NCBI GenBank assembly: GCA_018826545.1
Contig: JAHKAL010000060.1
Location: 1 to 31,991, forward strand
Direction: 5' to 3'
Length of the DNA stretch: 31,991 nt
Origin: Patescibacteria group bacterium
GTDB taxonomy: Bacteria; Patescibacteriota; Microgenomatia; UBA8517
This document shows, in pieces, positions 15,695 through 23,595 of the stretch (position 1 is its first letter; each line of letters opens with the position of its first letter). The notes under the pieces were generated by a model that worked only from the letters and a program-made list of their open reading frames with translations, searched no databases and was not told the origin of the DNA. Made by a program: the position numbers and the translations under genes.

Positions 15695-18292
15695 TTATTT
15701 ATCTCTCTTGGTCTCTCTTCCATAGAATTTGATTCTATCTCCCTTGAAGAATAAGTTAATGGTTCTAGTTGGACCGTTTCTGTGTTTGGCTATATCTAAA
15801 ATTACATTCTCTGGTTTTTCATCATCTTCTTTCCATAAAAACATAACAACGTCCGAGTCTTGTTCTATGCTGTTGTGGACAATAAAATCGTTAGCAACAA
15901 AATTTGCACATTTTGGAACAGTAATATCATACACATCTTTTACACCAATTGTTCTTATTGAAGAAACTTCATCCCAATAAATATCTGATTCAGAAAGATT
16001 TTTCAAAAACTTATCTTTAAAAACATTGTTAATTTTTACTAATCTTTCCCTTCCTATTCCATTTTTATATCTTTGAGTACCGCTATATGCCCAACCCAAT
16101 TTTTTATGAAACTCTCTTGTCGATAAAGACTTTTTCTTCATTAATTCTTTTATGTAATTCCATATTTCTTTAGGAATTACATCATTATTGGGATTAATTT
16201 TTATACCTTTCAGAAAACTAATAGCTTCAATCACCTTTTTACTTTTTTCTCCCGCTATTCCAATCTCTTTCAAAAACTTCACTTGATTTTCTTTTCCTTG
16301 AATTGAAACGTTATAAACATCTTTATAACCTTCTTTCTTGGAAGCGCTTATTGTTGAAATAATTCCGAACCTCAAAAGCAAACTTTGCAATTGTAAAATC
16401 AACACCTTACTACCTGAAGCGTAATATAAAGTTATTTTTTGTTTTGTTTTACCTTTGTAATGAAAAATACAACCGTCGGTAGACCATAAATGTTTGATAA
16501 ATAAAGAAAGATTTTCTAAATTTAAATCGAATATAACTTCAGGTATTTCTTTTTCTCTTGACCCTTGATCAAAAACACCAAGTTCCTCATCCAACCATTT
16601 TACAATTGGATTTCTTCTCCCTCTAGCTAAATGTTCTTTTGCTGAGAGGTATAGATGAAACCAATTTTTCTGTTTAATTAGCCTAGGAGAAATATTAAAT
16701 TCGGCTAATGCAGCTTTTTTAACTTCTTTAATTAATAACATATCAGAATTCGTATAATGCAAAGGTTGTCTTTTCAAATAACAACCATCTCCAATCAAAT
16801 GAGCCAATAAAATTAAACGATTCTTACTTAACTGATTTTTTTGAGAAGAAAACTTTACTATTCTAGGTGTTGCTAACCTATCCCCGATTTTTAATTTGTC
16901 CAATCTCTCCCATCCATTAAATTTAAAAAATGGATGATTGCCAGATGCTTTTATTATTTTTCCGCTTTTAAGTTTCAATTCATAAACCTTTTTCCTACCA
17001 CTGTGGAAAATAGCACTAGCTTTAACAAAACGTAGTTTTAAATTATCATCTAAAGCTAAAACTAAAATATTTTTCTTTCCTACCAGATCTTTTATGGCCA
17101 ATCTTTGACCATTATGAGTAGAAATTAAAGTGTCACCAAAGAGACATCCTGATTCTCTTAAATCAGAAAGTTGTGGTTTTTTACCACCTCTTGTCTCAAC
17201 TGCACGAGAAAGTTGAGATACTGCAAGAACAGGAATTTTAAGTTCTCTTGCTAAATTTTTTAAGCCTTGGGAAATTTCTGAAACTTCTTGAACTCTATTC
17301 TCCAAATTTCTGGAATGAGCAAGTTGTAAGTAGTCAACAATAAGAAAGTCAATTCCTACTTCTACTTGAAGCCTTCTTGCTTTTGTTCTCATCTCTAGAA
17401 TTGAAAGTCCTGGAGTATCATCTATATATAAAGGAGCTTCAGCCAGTTCCCCCATTGCATTAGATAACTTAGTAAAATCTTCCTCATCAAGTTTTCCAGT
17501 TTTTAATTTCCAAGCATCAATATCTGCTTGAGAGACTAGAAGTCTATCCACCAATTCTTCCCTACTCATTTCAAGAGAGAAAAAACCAACAGGTCTTTTA
17601 TATTTCACAGCAACATTTTGAGCAATGTTTAAAGCTAAAGAAGTTTTTCCTATACCAGGCCTTGCAGCTAAAATTAATAAGTTTGACCTCTGCATCCCAG
17701 CAAGTGCATCATCTAAATCCTTAAAGCCTGTAGCAACTCCTCTTAGACCCTCACCTTGTTTATGAAGTTCATCTAATCTGTCAAAACTTTCTGCCAGTGC
17801 ATCTTTTACCTGGGTAAAACTTTTTGATAAATGTCTTTGAGTTAAAGAAAATACTTCACTTTCTGCTTTATCTAAAAGTTCATTTGCACTAAGTCCCTCA
17901 TCAAGTGAGAGATCAACAAGTTTAGTTGCTGCAGACAAAAGTGATCTTTTTGTAGCAGCATCTTTAACAATTTTTCCATAATGCTCTACATGGGCAGCTG
18001 TAGGAACTTTATTAACTAAATCCGAAAGATAAGAACTCCCGCCAATATTTTTTAAAAGCTTTTTTTTCTTTAACTTTTCAGAAACTGTGAGAATATCAAT
18101 TGGAGTTCTTTCTTCATAAAGTTCAATTGCTGCTTGGAAAATTTCTTTATGTTTTGTGTCATAAAAATCTTCAGTTGTCAAAAATTCAGCTACAGCAATA
18201 ACGGCATCCTTATCTAGAAGAAGTGCTCCAAGAACTGATTCTTCTGCTTCCTTCGAATGTGGTGGTACTCTAATTTGCTTTGATTCAGCCAT
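15695..18292 (-). CDS. dnaB: Replicative DNA helicase DnaB interrupted by an intein
   Basis: An 865-codon ORF; without the intein it gives a DnaB of about 440 residues, normal length. Residues 1-155 are the N-terminal collar domain (PPHSKEAEESVLGALL). The RecA-like domain has Walker A ARPGIGKTSLA (210-220), EMSREEL, and Walker B FLIVDYLQL (316-324). PQLSDLRESG leads into the intein at Cys383 and the protein resumes SIEQDSDVVMFLW, then AKHRNGPTRTINLFF with the arginine-finger region. DnaB unwinds DNA ahead of the replisome as a hexamer. The intein must be spliced for helicase activity. The promoter is at 18305-18332, 12 bases before the ATG. Confidence 0.97.
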   Translation of the reverse strand: MAESKQIRVPPHSKEAEESVLGALLLDKDAVIAVAEFLTTEDFYDTKHKEIFQAAIELYEERTPIDILTVSEKLKKKKLLKNIGGSSYLSDLVNKVPTAAHVEHYGKIVKDAATKRSLLSAATKLVDLSLDEGLSANELLDKAESEVFSLTQRHLSKSFTQVKDALAESFDRLDELHKQGEGLRGVATGFKDLDDALAGMQRSNLLILAARPGIGKTSLALNIAQNVAVKYKRPVGFFSLEMSREELVDRLLVSQADIDAWKLKTGKLDEEDFTKLSNAMGELAEAPLYIDDTPGLSILEMRTKARRLQVEVGIDFLIVDYLQLAHSRNLENRVQEVSEISQGLKNLARELKIPVLAVSQLSRAVETRGGKKPQLSDLRESGCLFGDTLISTHNGQRLAIKDLVGKKNILVLALDDNLKLRFVKASAIFHSGRKKVYELKLKSGKIIKASGNHPFFKFNGWERLDKLKIGDRLATPRIVKFSSQKNQLSKNRLILLAHLIGDGCYLKRQPLHYTNSDMLLIKEVKKAALAEFNISPRLIKQKNWFHLYLSAKEHLARGRRNPIVKWLDEELGVFDQGSREKEIPEVIFDLNLENLSLFIKHLWSTDGCIFHYKGKTKQKITLYYASGSKVLILQLQSLLLRFGIISTISASKKEGYKDVYNVSIQGKENQVKFLKEIGIAGEKSKKVIEAISFLKGIKINPNNDVIPKEIWNYIKELMKKKSLSTREFHKKLGWAYSGTQRYKNGIGRERLVKINNVFKDKFLKNLSESDIYWDEVSSIRTIGVKDVYDITVPKCANFVANDFIVHNSIEQDSDVVMFLWKEDDEKPENVILDIAKHRNGPTRTINLFFKGDRIKFYGRETKRDK
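15872..17146 (-). other. Intein with LAGLIDADG endonuclease inside DnaB
   Basis: A 425-residue intein (host residues 383-807). It starts CLFGDTLISTHNG (block A) and has block B GNHPFFKFNGW. The endonuclease motifs are LLAHLIGDGC (Asp502) and FIKHLWSTDGC (Asp606). Blocks F and G are VYDITVPKCANFVANDFIVHN read through His806-Asn807, with Ser808 as +1. The insertion point DLRESG/SIEQD is the same site as the well-known cyanobacterial (Synechocystis) DnaB intein. All splicing and homing residues seem present, so it is probably active. A helical stretch near residues 700-765 (KKKSLSTREFHKKLGW) may be an extra DNA-binding module. Confidence 0.95.
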
Positions 18293-18304
18293 CTTAAGAA
18301 CTTA

Positions 18305-18332
18305 AATATAAGATATATAGATCCTTTGTAAA
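18305..18332 (-). promoter_or_regulatory. Promoter for dnaB
   Basis: Minus strand TTTACA (18332-18327), 16 bases, TATATT (18310-18305); ATG at 18292. Confidence 0.5.
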
Positions 18333-18342
18333 GAGGCAGTAT

Positions 18343-18993
18343 TTATTTTTTCTCCAAAAGAATTACTTTTTGAACTTCTAAATCAACTTCTTCTTTCTTT
18401 ATTGTAAGCTTTGGCATTTTTTCTACTGTCAAAGCAACTTCTTTCAAAAATGTTTCAACTGGTTCCAGTTTGCCAAAAGTTTCCTTTTCCATACCATCAA
18501 CATAATAGTGCATTGGAAGAATAAATGATGGTTCCATGTCTCTAACAATTTCTACAGCTTCAGTTGGATCTATGGTATAAATTCCGCCAACTGGAATCAT
18601 TAATACATCAATATCTCCTAAACTTTCAATTAAACTATCTGAAAGCTTTTGTCCTAAATCACCCAAGTGGCAAATTCTAACTGTGTCAATTTCAAAAACA
18701 TAAATAGTGTTTTTACCTCTTTCTTCTCCATTTTTACTGTCATGAAAGCTTGAAAACCCTAAAATTGATATTCCTTTTATTTCATACTCCCCTGGACCTG
18801 AAATAACTTTAGGTTCTCCTTTTATGGCACTAACTGCATTATGGTCTTCATGTTCATGGGAAATACTTACAATATCTGCCTCATTTGAAGAATATTTCAG
18901 TCCCACTTTTTTGGAATCAAATGGGTCTGTAATTATTGAACCATGTTTCCCTTTTAACTTGAATGATGAATGTCCTAAATAAAAAATATCCAT
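18343..18993 (-). CDS. MBL-fold metal-dependent hydrolase (UlaG-like)
   Basis: A 216-residue metallo-beta-lactamase-fold protein. It opens MDIFYLGHSSFKLKG, where the 'GHSSF' motif is typical of UlaG-like (COG2220) hydrolases. The metal motif HxHxDH is SHEHEDHN. Further ligands lie in GPGEYEIKG, HLGDLG (Asp) and LPMHYY (His). These enzymes cleave lactones or phosphoesters, and several are of unknown substrate; specificity cannot be assigned. It lies 50 bases downstream of the short gap upstream of dnaB and points the same way, divergent from the secreted protein at 19092. Confidence 0.85.
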   Translation of the reverse strand: MDIFYLGHSSFKLKGKHGSIITDPFDSKKVGLKYSSNEADIVSISHEHEDHNAVSAIKGEPKVISGPGEYEIKGISILGFSSFHDSKNGEERGKNTIYVFEIDTVRICHLGDLGQKLSDSLIESLGDIDVLMIPVGGIYTIDPTEAVEIVRDMEPSFILPMHYYVDGMEKETFGKLEPVETFLKEVALTVEKMPKLTIKKEEVDLEVQKVILLEKK

Positions 18994-19030
18994 ATGTATT
19001 CTTAAAGAATACTAACAAAAGCAAACTTGC

Positions 19031-19059
19031 TTGACAAGAGCTTATAATTTGCCTATATT
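19031..19059 (+). promoter_or_regulatory. Promoter with overlapping dyad
   Basis: TTGACA (19031-19036), 17 bases, TATATT (19054-19059). The -10 box sits in an inverted repeat GCCTA-TATT-TAGGC (19051-19064), which could be an operator. A TATAAT at 19043-19048 is too close to the -35 box to be used. Confidence 0.55.
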
Positions 19060-19091
19060 TAGGCATTCAAAGAAAAATTAATAAAATTTAG

Positions 19092-20177
19092 ATGAGAAAA
19101 GAATTATTTTTTGCAATAGGTGCTGGGCTTATTTTAGGCCTTATTATTGCCTTTGGAATTTGGAGAGTTAACAAAACAATTACTCCATCAGATAATAATC
19201 AAGCTCAAACCTCTGAGGCAACTTCCACTCCAGATGCTGGTTTTTTAGTTACAATTGCAAATGCAGAAGATTTAGATGTTATTACAGAAAATCCATTTAA
19301 CATAACTGGTCTTACAAAACTTGGTACAAAAATCACAATTTCTGCTGAAGAAAAAGATTACATTCTAGATCCAGAGAAGGATGGAAGTTTCGAAAAAGAA
19401 ATTTCTTTAGTTGCGGGATTGAATGAAATAGTTATTAAAGCTTTTGATCTAAACGGAGACTCAGCAGAAACAAAAATAAAGTTAGTTTATTCTTCAGAGT
19501 TTGCAAAATATATGCAGTCCGATGAAGAAGAAAAAACTGCTACTGATGAAGCAGATTCAGTAAGGCTTAAAGTTGAAGAAAAGCTAGCCAACGCCTTAAA
19601 AAATCCAAAAGCTTATATAGGAACAATTACAGATATTTCAAAATCAACTTACCAAATAAAAAATCAAAATGGAGAAATTGAACAACTCTCTTTTTCTGAA
19701 GATACTACTTTCGTAAAAGTTGATAAAACAACTAAATCCATTACATCCGACGATGTTGCAATTGGTGACTCCATTATTGCCATGGGATTTAAAAATGGAA
19801 ATGAAGTATTGGAAGCCAAAAGAATACTTGTTACAGAACTTTCTGAAGATACTACTAGAAATATAAATCTAGTAAAAATCACTAAACTTACAAAAACAGA
19901 AATCACATCCTCCTATCTTAATAATCAGGAAGAATTAGCAATTTCAGTTAACTCAGATACAGATTATGTATTAATAAAAGACTTGAAAGCATCCACTCTT
20001 AAATTATCAAGCTTTGAGGAAGATCAGATTATCTATGTTTTTGGCTCACTTGTTAAGGAAGATTTTGAAGCAAGAACAATTTATCTTATTGAGGAAACAG
20101 AAACTCCTTCTCCTACACCAACTGCATCTCCTTCTGTAAAAGAAACTTCTACACCAGAAGTAACTTCAGAAGAATAA
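19092..20177 (+). CDS. Membrane-anchored extracytoplasmic protein with Ig-like domain
   Basis: A 361-residue protein. Residues about 5-25 form one membrane helix (LFFAIGAGLILGLIIAFGIW), a signal anchor. Residues 65-135 (NPFNITGLTKLGTKITIS, then GLNEIVIKAFDLNGDSAETK) resemble the glucodextranase B-like or bacterial Ig-like beta-sandwich found in secreted proteins. Residues 165-250 (YIGTITDISKSTYQIKN, then DDVAIGDSIIAMGFKNGNEV) resemble DUF5666-type beta domains. The C-terminus is a Pro/Thr/Ser-rich tail (SPTPTASPSVKETSTPE), likely a flexible linker or surface tail. It is presumably displayed outside the membrane; the ligand is unknown. Its promoter is at 19031-19059. Confidence 0.65.
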   Translation: MRKELFFAIGAGLILGLIIAFGIWRVNKTITPSDNNQAQTSEATSTPDAGFLVTIANAEDLDVITENPFNITGLTKLGTKITISAEEKDYILDPEKDGSFEKEISLVAGLNEIVIKAFDLNGDSAETKIKLVYSSEFAKYMQSDEEEKTATDEADSVRLKVEEKLANALKNPKAYIGTITDISKSTYQIKNQNGEIEQLSFSEDTTFVKVDKTTKSITSDDVAIGDSIIAMGFKNGNEVLEAKRILVTELSEDTTRNINLVKITKLTKTEITSSYLNNQEELAISVNSDTDYVLIKDLKASTLKLSSFEEDQIIYVFGSLVKEDFEARTIYLIEETETPSPTPTASPSVKETSTPEVTSEE

Positions 20178-20184
20178 AGATAAT

Positions 20185-20214
20185 TTGACTTTAAATTATA
20201 AATAATAATATAAT
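20185..20214 (+). promoter_or_regulatory. Promoter of the hisS leader
   Basis: TTGACT (20185-20190), 18 bases, TATAAT (20209-20214). Predicted +1 near 20221, about 110 bases before hisS. The leader carries a 14-codon ORF and two competing hairpins. Confidence 0.65.
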
Positions 20215-20221
20215 GCTTACT

Positions 20222-20266
20222 ATGGGACTTTTTAATACAAATGTAAACCATAACCAGCCAGCCTAA
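20222..20266 (+). CDS. Putative 14-residue hisS leader peptide
   Basis: The ORF MGLFNTNVNHNQPA ends at TAA 20264-20266. Its ATG coincides with the predicted transcription start, so it would be leaderless. It has one His codon (CAT, 20249-20251), placed three bases before the first arm of the leader hairpins. Its stop lies in the loop of hairpin 1. This geometry suggests a leader peptide controlling hairpin choice, but one His codon is thin evidence and a chance ORF is possible. Confidence 0.35.
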   Translation: MGLFNTNVNHNQPA

Positions 20267-20318
20267 GTTGGTTGGTATTTCTATGCAAAAAATATACCAG
20301 CCAAGGCTGGTTTTTTTT
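20253..20318 (+). terminator. Attenuator-like leader of hisS: two mutually exclusive hairpins ending in an intrinsic terminator
   Basis: Hairpin 1 is ACCAGCCA (20253-20260) with TGGTTGGT (20269-20276), including one G-U pair. The terminator is ACCAGC-CAAG-GCTGGT (20296-20311) followed by eight T (20311-20318). The terminator's 5' arm ACCAGCCA repeats the first arm of hairpin 1, so TGGTTGGT can pair with either. If it pairs with the second copy, the terminator cannot form. hisS starts 13 bases after the T run, so termination here would stop hisS expression. Confidence 0.65.
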
Positions 20319-20331
20319 ATCGTAAAAAGAT

Positions 20332-21579
20332 ATGATTAAAACAATGCAGAAATTACAAACATTAAAAGGATTTAGAGACTTTTTACCTTCCAAGATGATG
20401 ATTAGAAATGAAGTTATAAGAAGGTTAAAGCAAGTCTTTGAAAAATATGGATTTGATGAGTTACAAACTCCCTCACTCGAATATCAAGAACTTCTTCTAG
20501 GTAAATGCGGTGAAGAAGCTGAAAAACTGATGTATCTTTTTCAAGATCCGGGGAATAGAAAAGTTGGTTTGAGGTATGATTTAACGGTTCCTTTAGCTCG
20601 AGTTGTTACTTCAAATCAAGATCTTCCTAAACCCTTTAAGAGATATCAAATACAACCAGCCTATAGAGCAGAAAATACACAAAAAGGCCGCTATAGAGAA
20701 ATATATCAATGCGATATAGATATAGTTGGTTCTTCCTCCCCTATTTCAGATGCAGAAATATTAGCTGTAATTAATGACTCTTTAAAATCACTAGGCTTTG
20801 AAAAATTTAAAATAAAAATAAATAGTAGAAAAATATTGTTTTCTTCAATGGAAAAGGCGGGAATTCCGGAAGATAAATGGCTAACAGTCGCTCAATCTAT
20901 TGATAAATTAGATAAAAAAGAAAAAGACGAAGTAAAAAAAGAACTTCTGGGTAAAGGTGTTCAAAAAAATAACATTGATAAATTATTTGATAATCTAAAA
21001 AATGTAAAACCAGATAAATATTTATCAGAGGTAATCTCGTTAGCCAAAAAGCTAAATGTAAGTAAGTCTCTAGAATTTACACCCACACTCTCAAGAGGAC
21101 TCGATTACTATACAGGTCCAATTTTTGAAACTGTTGTAGAAGAACCTAAAATTGGCTCCATCACAGGTGGAGGAAGATACGATAAATTGCTTAAAGATTT
21201 AGGCGGAGTTAACTACCCTGCTGTCGGAACATCTATCGGACTAGATCGAGTATGTGATGTTATTGAAGAATTAAATCTATGGCCAGAAATTCTTAAAACC
21301 AATTCAAAAGTTCTTGTAACTATATTCTCAGAAAAACTAATAGAAAAATCTCTTGAAACTGCCCAAAAAATAAGAGAGAAAAACATAAATACAGAAATAT
21401 TCCAAAGCATTGAAAGCTTGGATAAACAACTCAAATATGCAGATAAAAAAGGTATTCCTTTTGCAATAATTATTGGACCCGAAGAAATGAAAGAAAATGT
21501 TCTTACTTTAAAAGACTTAAACAAAAAAACACAGAAGAAACTTTCTTTAGAAAAAGTTATATTAAAACTTTCTAAATAA
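20332..21579 (+). CDS. hisS: Histidyl-tRNA synthetase
   Basis: A 415-residue class II synthetase, normal length. Motif 1 region is LKGFRDFLPSKM...EVIRRLKQVFEKYGF. Motif 2 is in PFKRYQIQPAYRAENTQ-KGRYREIYQCDID. The histidine-specific loop is LSRGLDYYTGPIFE, and GGGRYDKL precedes motif 3 (PAVGTSIGLDRV). The C-terminal anticodon-binding domain begins near residue 320 (KVLVTIFSEKLIEKS). It charges tRNA-His in the cytoplasm. The ATG at 20332 follows the terminator-like leader closely; the ATG at 20344 is the alternative start. The stop codon overlaps the next gene's ATG (TAATG). Confidence 0.97.
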   Translation: MIKTMQKLQTLKGFRDFLPSKMMIRNEVIRRLKQVFEKYGFDELQTPSLEYQELLLGKCGEEAEKLMYLFQDPGNRKVGLRYDLTVPLARVVTSNQDLPKPFKRYQIQPAYRAENTQKGRYREIYQCDIDIVGSSSPISDAEILAVINDSLKSLGFEKFKIKINSRKILFSSMEKAGIPEDKWLTVAQSIDKLDKKEKDEVKKELLGKGVQKNNIDKLFDNLKNVKPDKYLSEVISLAKKLNVSKSLEFTPTLSRGLDYYTGPIFETVVEEPKIGSITGGGRYDKLLKDLGGVNYPAVGTSIGLDRVCDVIEELNLWPEILKTNSKVLVTIFSEKLIEKSLETAQKIREKNINTEIFQSIESLDKQLKYADKKGIPFAIIIGPEEMKENVLTLKDLNKKTQKKLSLEKVILKLSK

Positions 21580-22499
21580 TGAATCCAAAACGTTTAAGAT
21601 CTTATATTTACCTAGTTATTGTTGCAGCAATTTGGGGAGCTGCAGGACCAGTAATCAAGTTTACCCTAAGAGAGCTTCCTCCATTTACATTTTTAACATA
21701 TAGGTTTTTTATTACTTCACTGCTTTTAGTACCAATAATGATAGCTTCAAAAGAAAAATTTCCAAAAGACTCTAAAAAAAATCTGACTCTTTTAGTTCTA
21801 TCTCTTTTGGGTACAACTGTTAATTTGGGATTTTTGTTTGTTGGTCTTAAATTTACTTCAGTACTTGATCAAACTTTCATATCAGAAACCGGTCCAATAT
21901 TTATAATACTTGCAAGTTCAATATTTTTAAAAGATAGGATAACAAAAAGAGAAAGGGTTGGAATTTTTATTACTTTTATTGGAACCATACTGCTTATCAT
22001 TCAACCACTAATAAAAAATGGCTTTTTAGCCTACAATAACCTATTTGGGAATATATTAATTCTTTTAGCTAACGTCTCTTGGGTGGGATATGTAATAATT
22101 TCCAAAAAACAATTAAGGCAAAAAGTATCTCCTCTTACAATGACTGTTTCTAACTTTTTTGTTGGATTTATTACACTCCTTCCTTTGGCTGTACTTGAAA
22201 ATCATGGAGCAAAAAATTTTGTATCGGTAGTATCTAGCGTAAGTTTTCCAACCCAACTTGGAGTTTTTTATATGGCAATAATTTCAGGTGCTTTAGCTTA
22301 TTATCTTTTTCAGTTAGGCCAAAAATCTATAGAATCTTCAGAAGCTGCAATTTTTTCATATCTTCAACCTTTATTCTCAACTCCCCTAGCTATTATTTGG
22401 CTTAAGGAAGAAATTAGCTCAAGTTTTATCATAAGTGTAATTATTATTATCACAGGAATTATCATTGCTCAATATAAGAAGAAAAGCCTTGCTAGATAA
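21579..22499 (+). CDS. EamA/DMT-superfamily transporter
   Basis: A 306-residue protein with ten predicted membrane helices in two homologous halves of five (the EamA repeat). Typical features are YLVIVAAIWGAAGPVIKFTL in the first helix, a FTFLTYRFF segment, and the second repeat NILILLANVSWVGYVIISKK, ending AAIFSYLQPLFSTPLAIIWL-KEE. DMT transporters export or import small metabolites, often amino acids or nucleotide derivatives. Substrate unknown. Its start overlaps the hisS stop, so the two are co-translated. The promoter for rpmE lies inside its last codons. Confidence 0.9.
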   Translation: MNPKRLRSYIYLVIVAAIWGAAGPVIKFTLRELPPFTFLTYRFFITSLLLVPIMIASKEKFPKDSKKNLTLLVLSLLGTTVNLGFLFVGLKFTSVLDQTFISETGPIFIILASSIFLKDRITKRERVGIFITFIGTILLIIQPLIKNGFLAYNNLFGNILILLANVSWVGYVIISKKQLRQKVSPLTMTVSNFFVGFITLLPLAVLENHGAKNFVSVVSSVSFPTQLGVFYMAIISGALAYYLFQLGQKSIESSEAAIFSYLQPLFSTPLAIIWLKEEISSSFIISVIIIITGIIIAQYKKKSLAR

Positions 22500-22517
22500 G
22501 ATTTGAACTGATATAAT
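22489..22517 (+). promoter_or_regulatory. Promoter for rpmE within the end of the EamA gene
   Basis: TTGCTA (22489-22494), 17 bases, TATAAT (22512-22517). The predicted +1 at about 22524 adjoins the ATG at 22526, so rpmE would be leaderless. Confidence 0.5.
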
Positions 22518-22525
22518 TTGAGGCT

Positions 22526-22864
22526 ATGAAAACAAGTATACATCCAAAATATTATCCTAAAGCCAAAGTTACTTGCGCTTGCGGCAACACTTTCACTACT
22601 GGTGCAACTAAAGAAGAGATAAAAGTTGAAATTTGTTCTAGTTGTCATCCTTTTTATACAGGACAAATGAAATATGTTGATACAGCTGGAAGAGTTGAGG
22701 CATTTAGAGCAAAGAAGAAAAAGGCAGTTAAAAAAGTTATTTCCAAAAAAGAAAAAAGGCAAATCAAAAAAATGAAGAAAATTCGAGAAGACAGAGAAAG
22801 ACCAGAATCTCTTACAGAACTCCGTAAAGTAAAAAAAACCAAAAAAGAAACTAAGAAAAATTAG
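22526..22864 (+). CDS. rpmE: Ribosomal protein bL31 with a lysine-rich C-terminal extension
   Basis: A 112-residue protein; ordinary L31 is about 65-75. Residues 1-60 are L31: MKTSIHPKYYPKAKVTCACG and CSSCHPFYTGQMKYVDTAGR. Four cysteines (17, 19, 37, 40) form a zinc site, so this is the C+ type. Residues 62-112 are a highly basic tail (KKKKAVKKVISKKEKRQ...KKTKKETKKN), probably binding rRNA. L31 lies at the subunit interface on the central protuberance. It is followed after 28 bases by prfA, the conserved rpmE-prfA neighbourhood, though without prmC. Confidence 0.93.
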   Translation: MKTSIHPKYYPKAKVTCACGNTFTTGATKEEIKVEICSSCHPFYTGQMKYVDTAGRVEAFRAKKKKAVKKVISKKEKRQIKKMKKIREDRERPESLTELRKVKKTKKETKKN

Positions 22865-22892
22865 TTCTTCTTTTTCCTACAATTTTTTAAAT

Positions 22893-23591
22893 ATGGAAAA
22901 TAAAAATATCTACATAGAAGCAAGGGGTGCAACTGGTGGAGATGAAGCAAAAATCTGGGCCAACGATCTTTTGAGGATGTACTTGAGATTTGCTAATAAA
23001 AAAAACTGGAAAGTATCAAATGTAAGTGATGATGTTCTTAGACTTTCCGGAGAAAATGTATTTAACTTACTTAAAAATGAATCTGGGGTTCATAGAGTAC
23101 AAAGAATTCCAACCACTGAAAGACATGGAAGAATCCACACTTCAACTGCAACAATTGTTGTCCTTCCAGAAATTACTGAAAAAGAAATTAAAATTAACCC
23201 CGCAGATTTAAATTGGCAGTTTTTTAGAGCATCAACACAAGGTGGTCAAAATGTTCAAAAAGTTTCAACTGCTGTGAGGCTTATCCATAAACCTACTGGA
23301 ATAATAGTCACAGCACATGAGGAAAGATTCCAGGAACGAAATAGAAAAAATGCACTAGATCTTTTAAGATCCAAACTCTGGGAAAAAGAGGAAGAAGAGA
23401 AAAAAACAAAGATTGCAGGATACAGAAGCGCAATCGGACGCGGAATGAGATCAGAAAAAATAAGAACATATAATTTCCCTCAAAATAGAGTCACAGATCA
23501 CAGAGTTAAAAAGTCCTGGGGAAATTTGGAATCAATTATGGATGGAAACTTGGAAAAAATAGTTGAATTAACTTCAAAGCTCAATAATTAG
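22893..23591 (+). CDS. prfA: Peptide chain release factor 1 lacking the N-terminal domain
   Basis: A 232-residue class I release factor. It starts at the equivalent of domain 2 (KNIYIEARGATGGDEAKIW); the usual N-terminal helical domain of about 100 residues is absent. The stop-codon motif PxT is present as IPTTERHGRIHTSTA, which identifies RF1 (UAA/UAG) rather than RF2 (SPF). The catalytic GGQ lies in STQGGQNVQKVSTAVRL. The end YNFPQNRVTDHR-VKKSWGNLESIMDG is standard. It hydrolyses peptidyl-tRNA at the ribosome. No missing N-terminus is found in another frame upstream (rpmE ends 28 bases before). Function without domain 1 is plausible, since that domain is not in the decoding or catalytic core. 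Confidence 0.9.
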   Translation: MENKNIYIEARGATGGDEAKIWANDLLRMYLRFANKKNWKVSNVSDDVLRLSGENVFNLLKNESGVHRVQRIPTTERHGRIHTSTATIVVLPEITEKEIKINPADLNWQFFRASTQGGQNVQKVSTAVRLIHKPTGIIVTAHEERFQERNRKNALDLLRSKLWEKEEEEKKTKIAGYRSAIGRGMRSEKIRTYNFPQNRVTDHRVKKSWGNLESIMDGNLEKIVELTSKLNN

Positions 23592-23595
23592 GTTT

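Noticed and set aside
20185..20331. T-box riboswitch before hisS
   Set aside because: No T-box sequence (UGGN-type antiterminator bulge) or specifier stem I of adequate length; the whole leader is about 110 bases.
22893..23591. PrfH or ICT1-type rescue factor
   Set aside because: The PxT stop-codon recognition motif is retained, which fits RF1 rather than a codon-independent factor.
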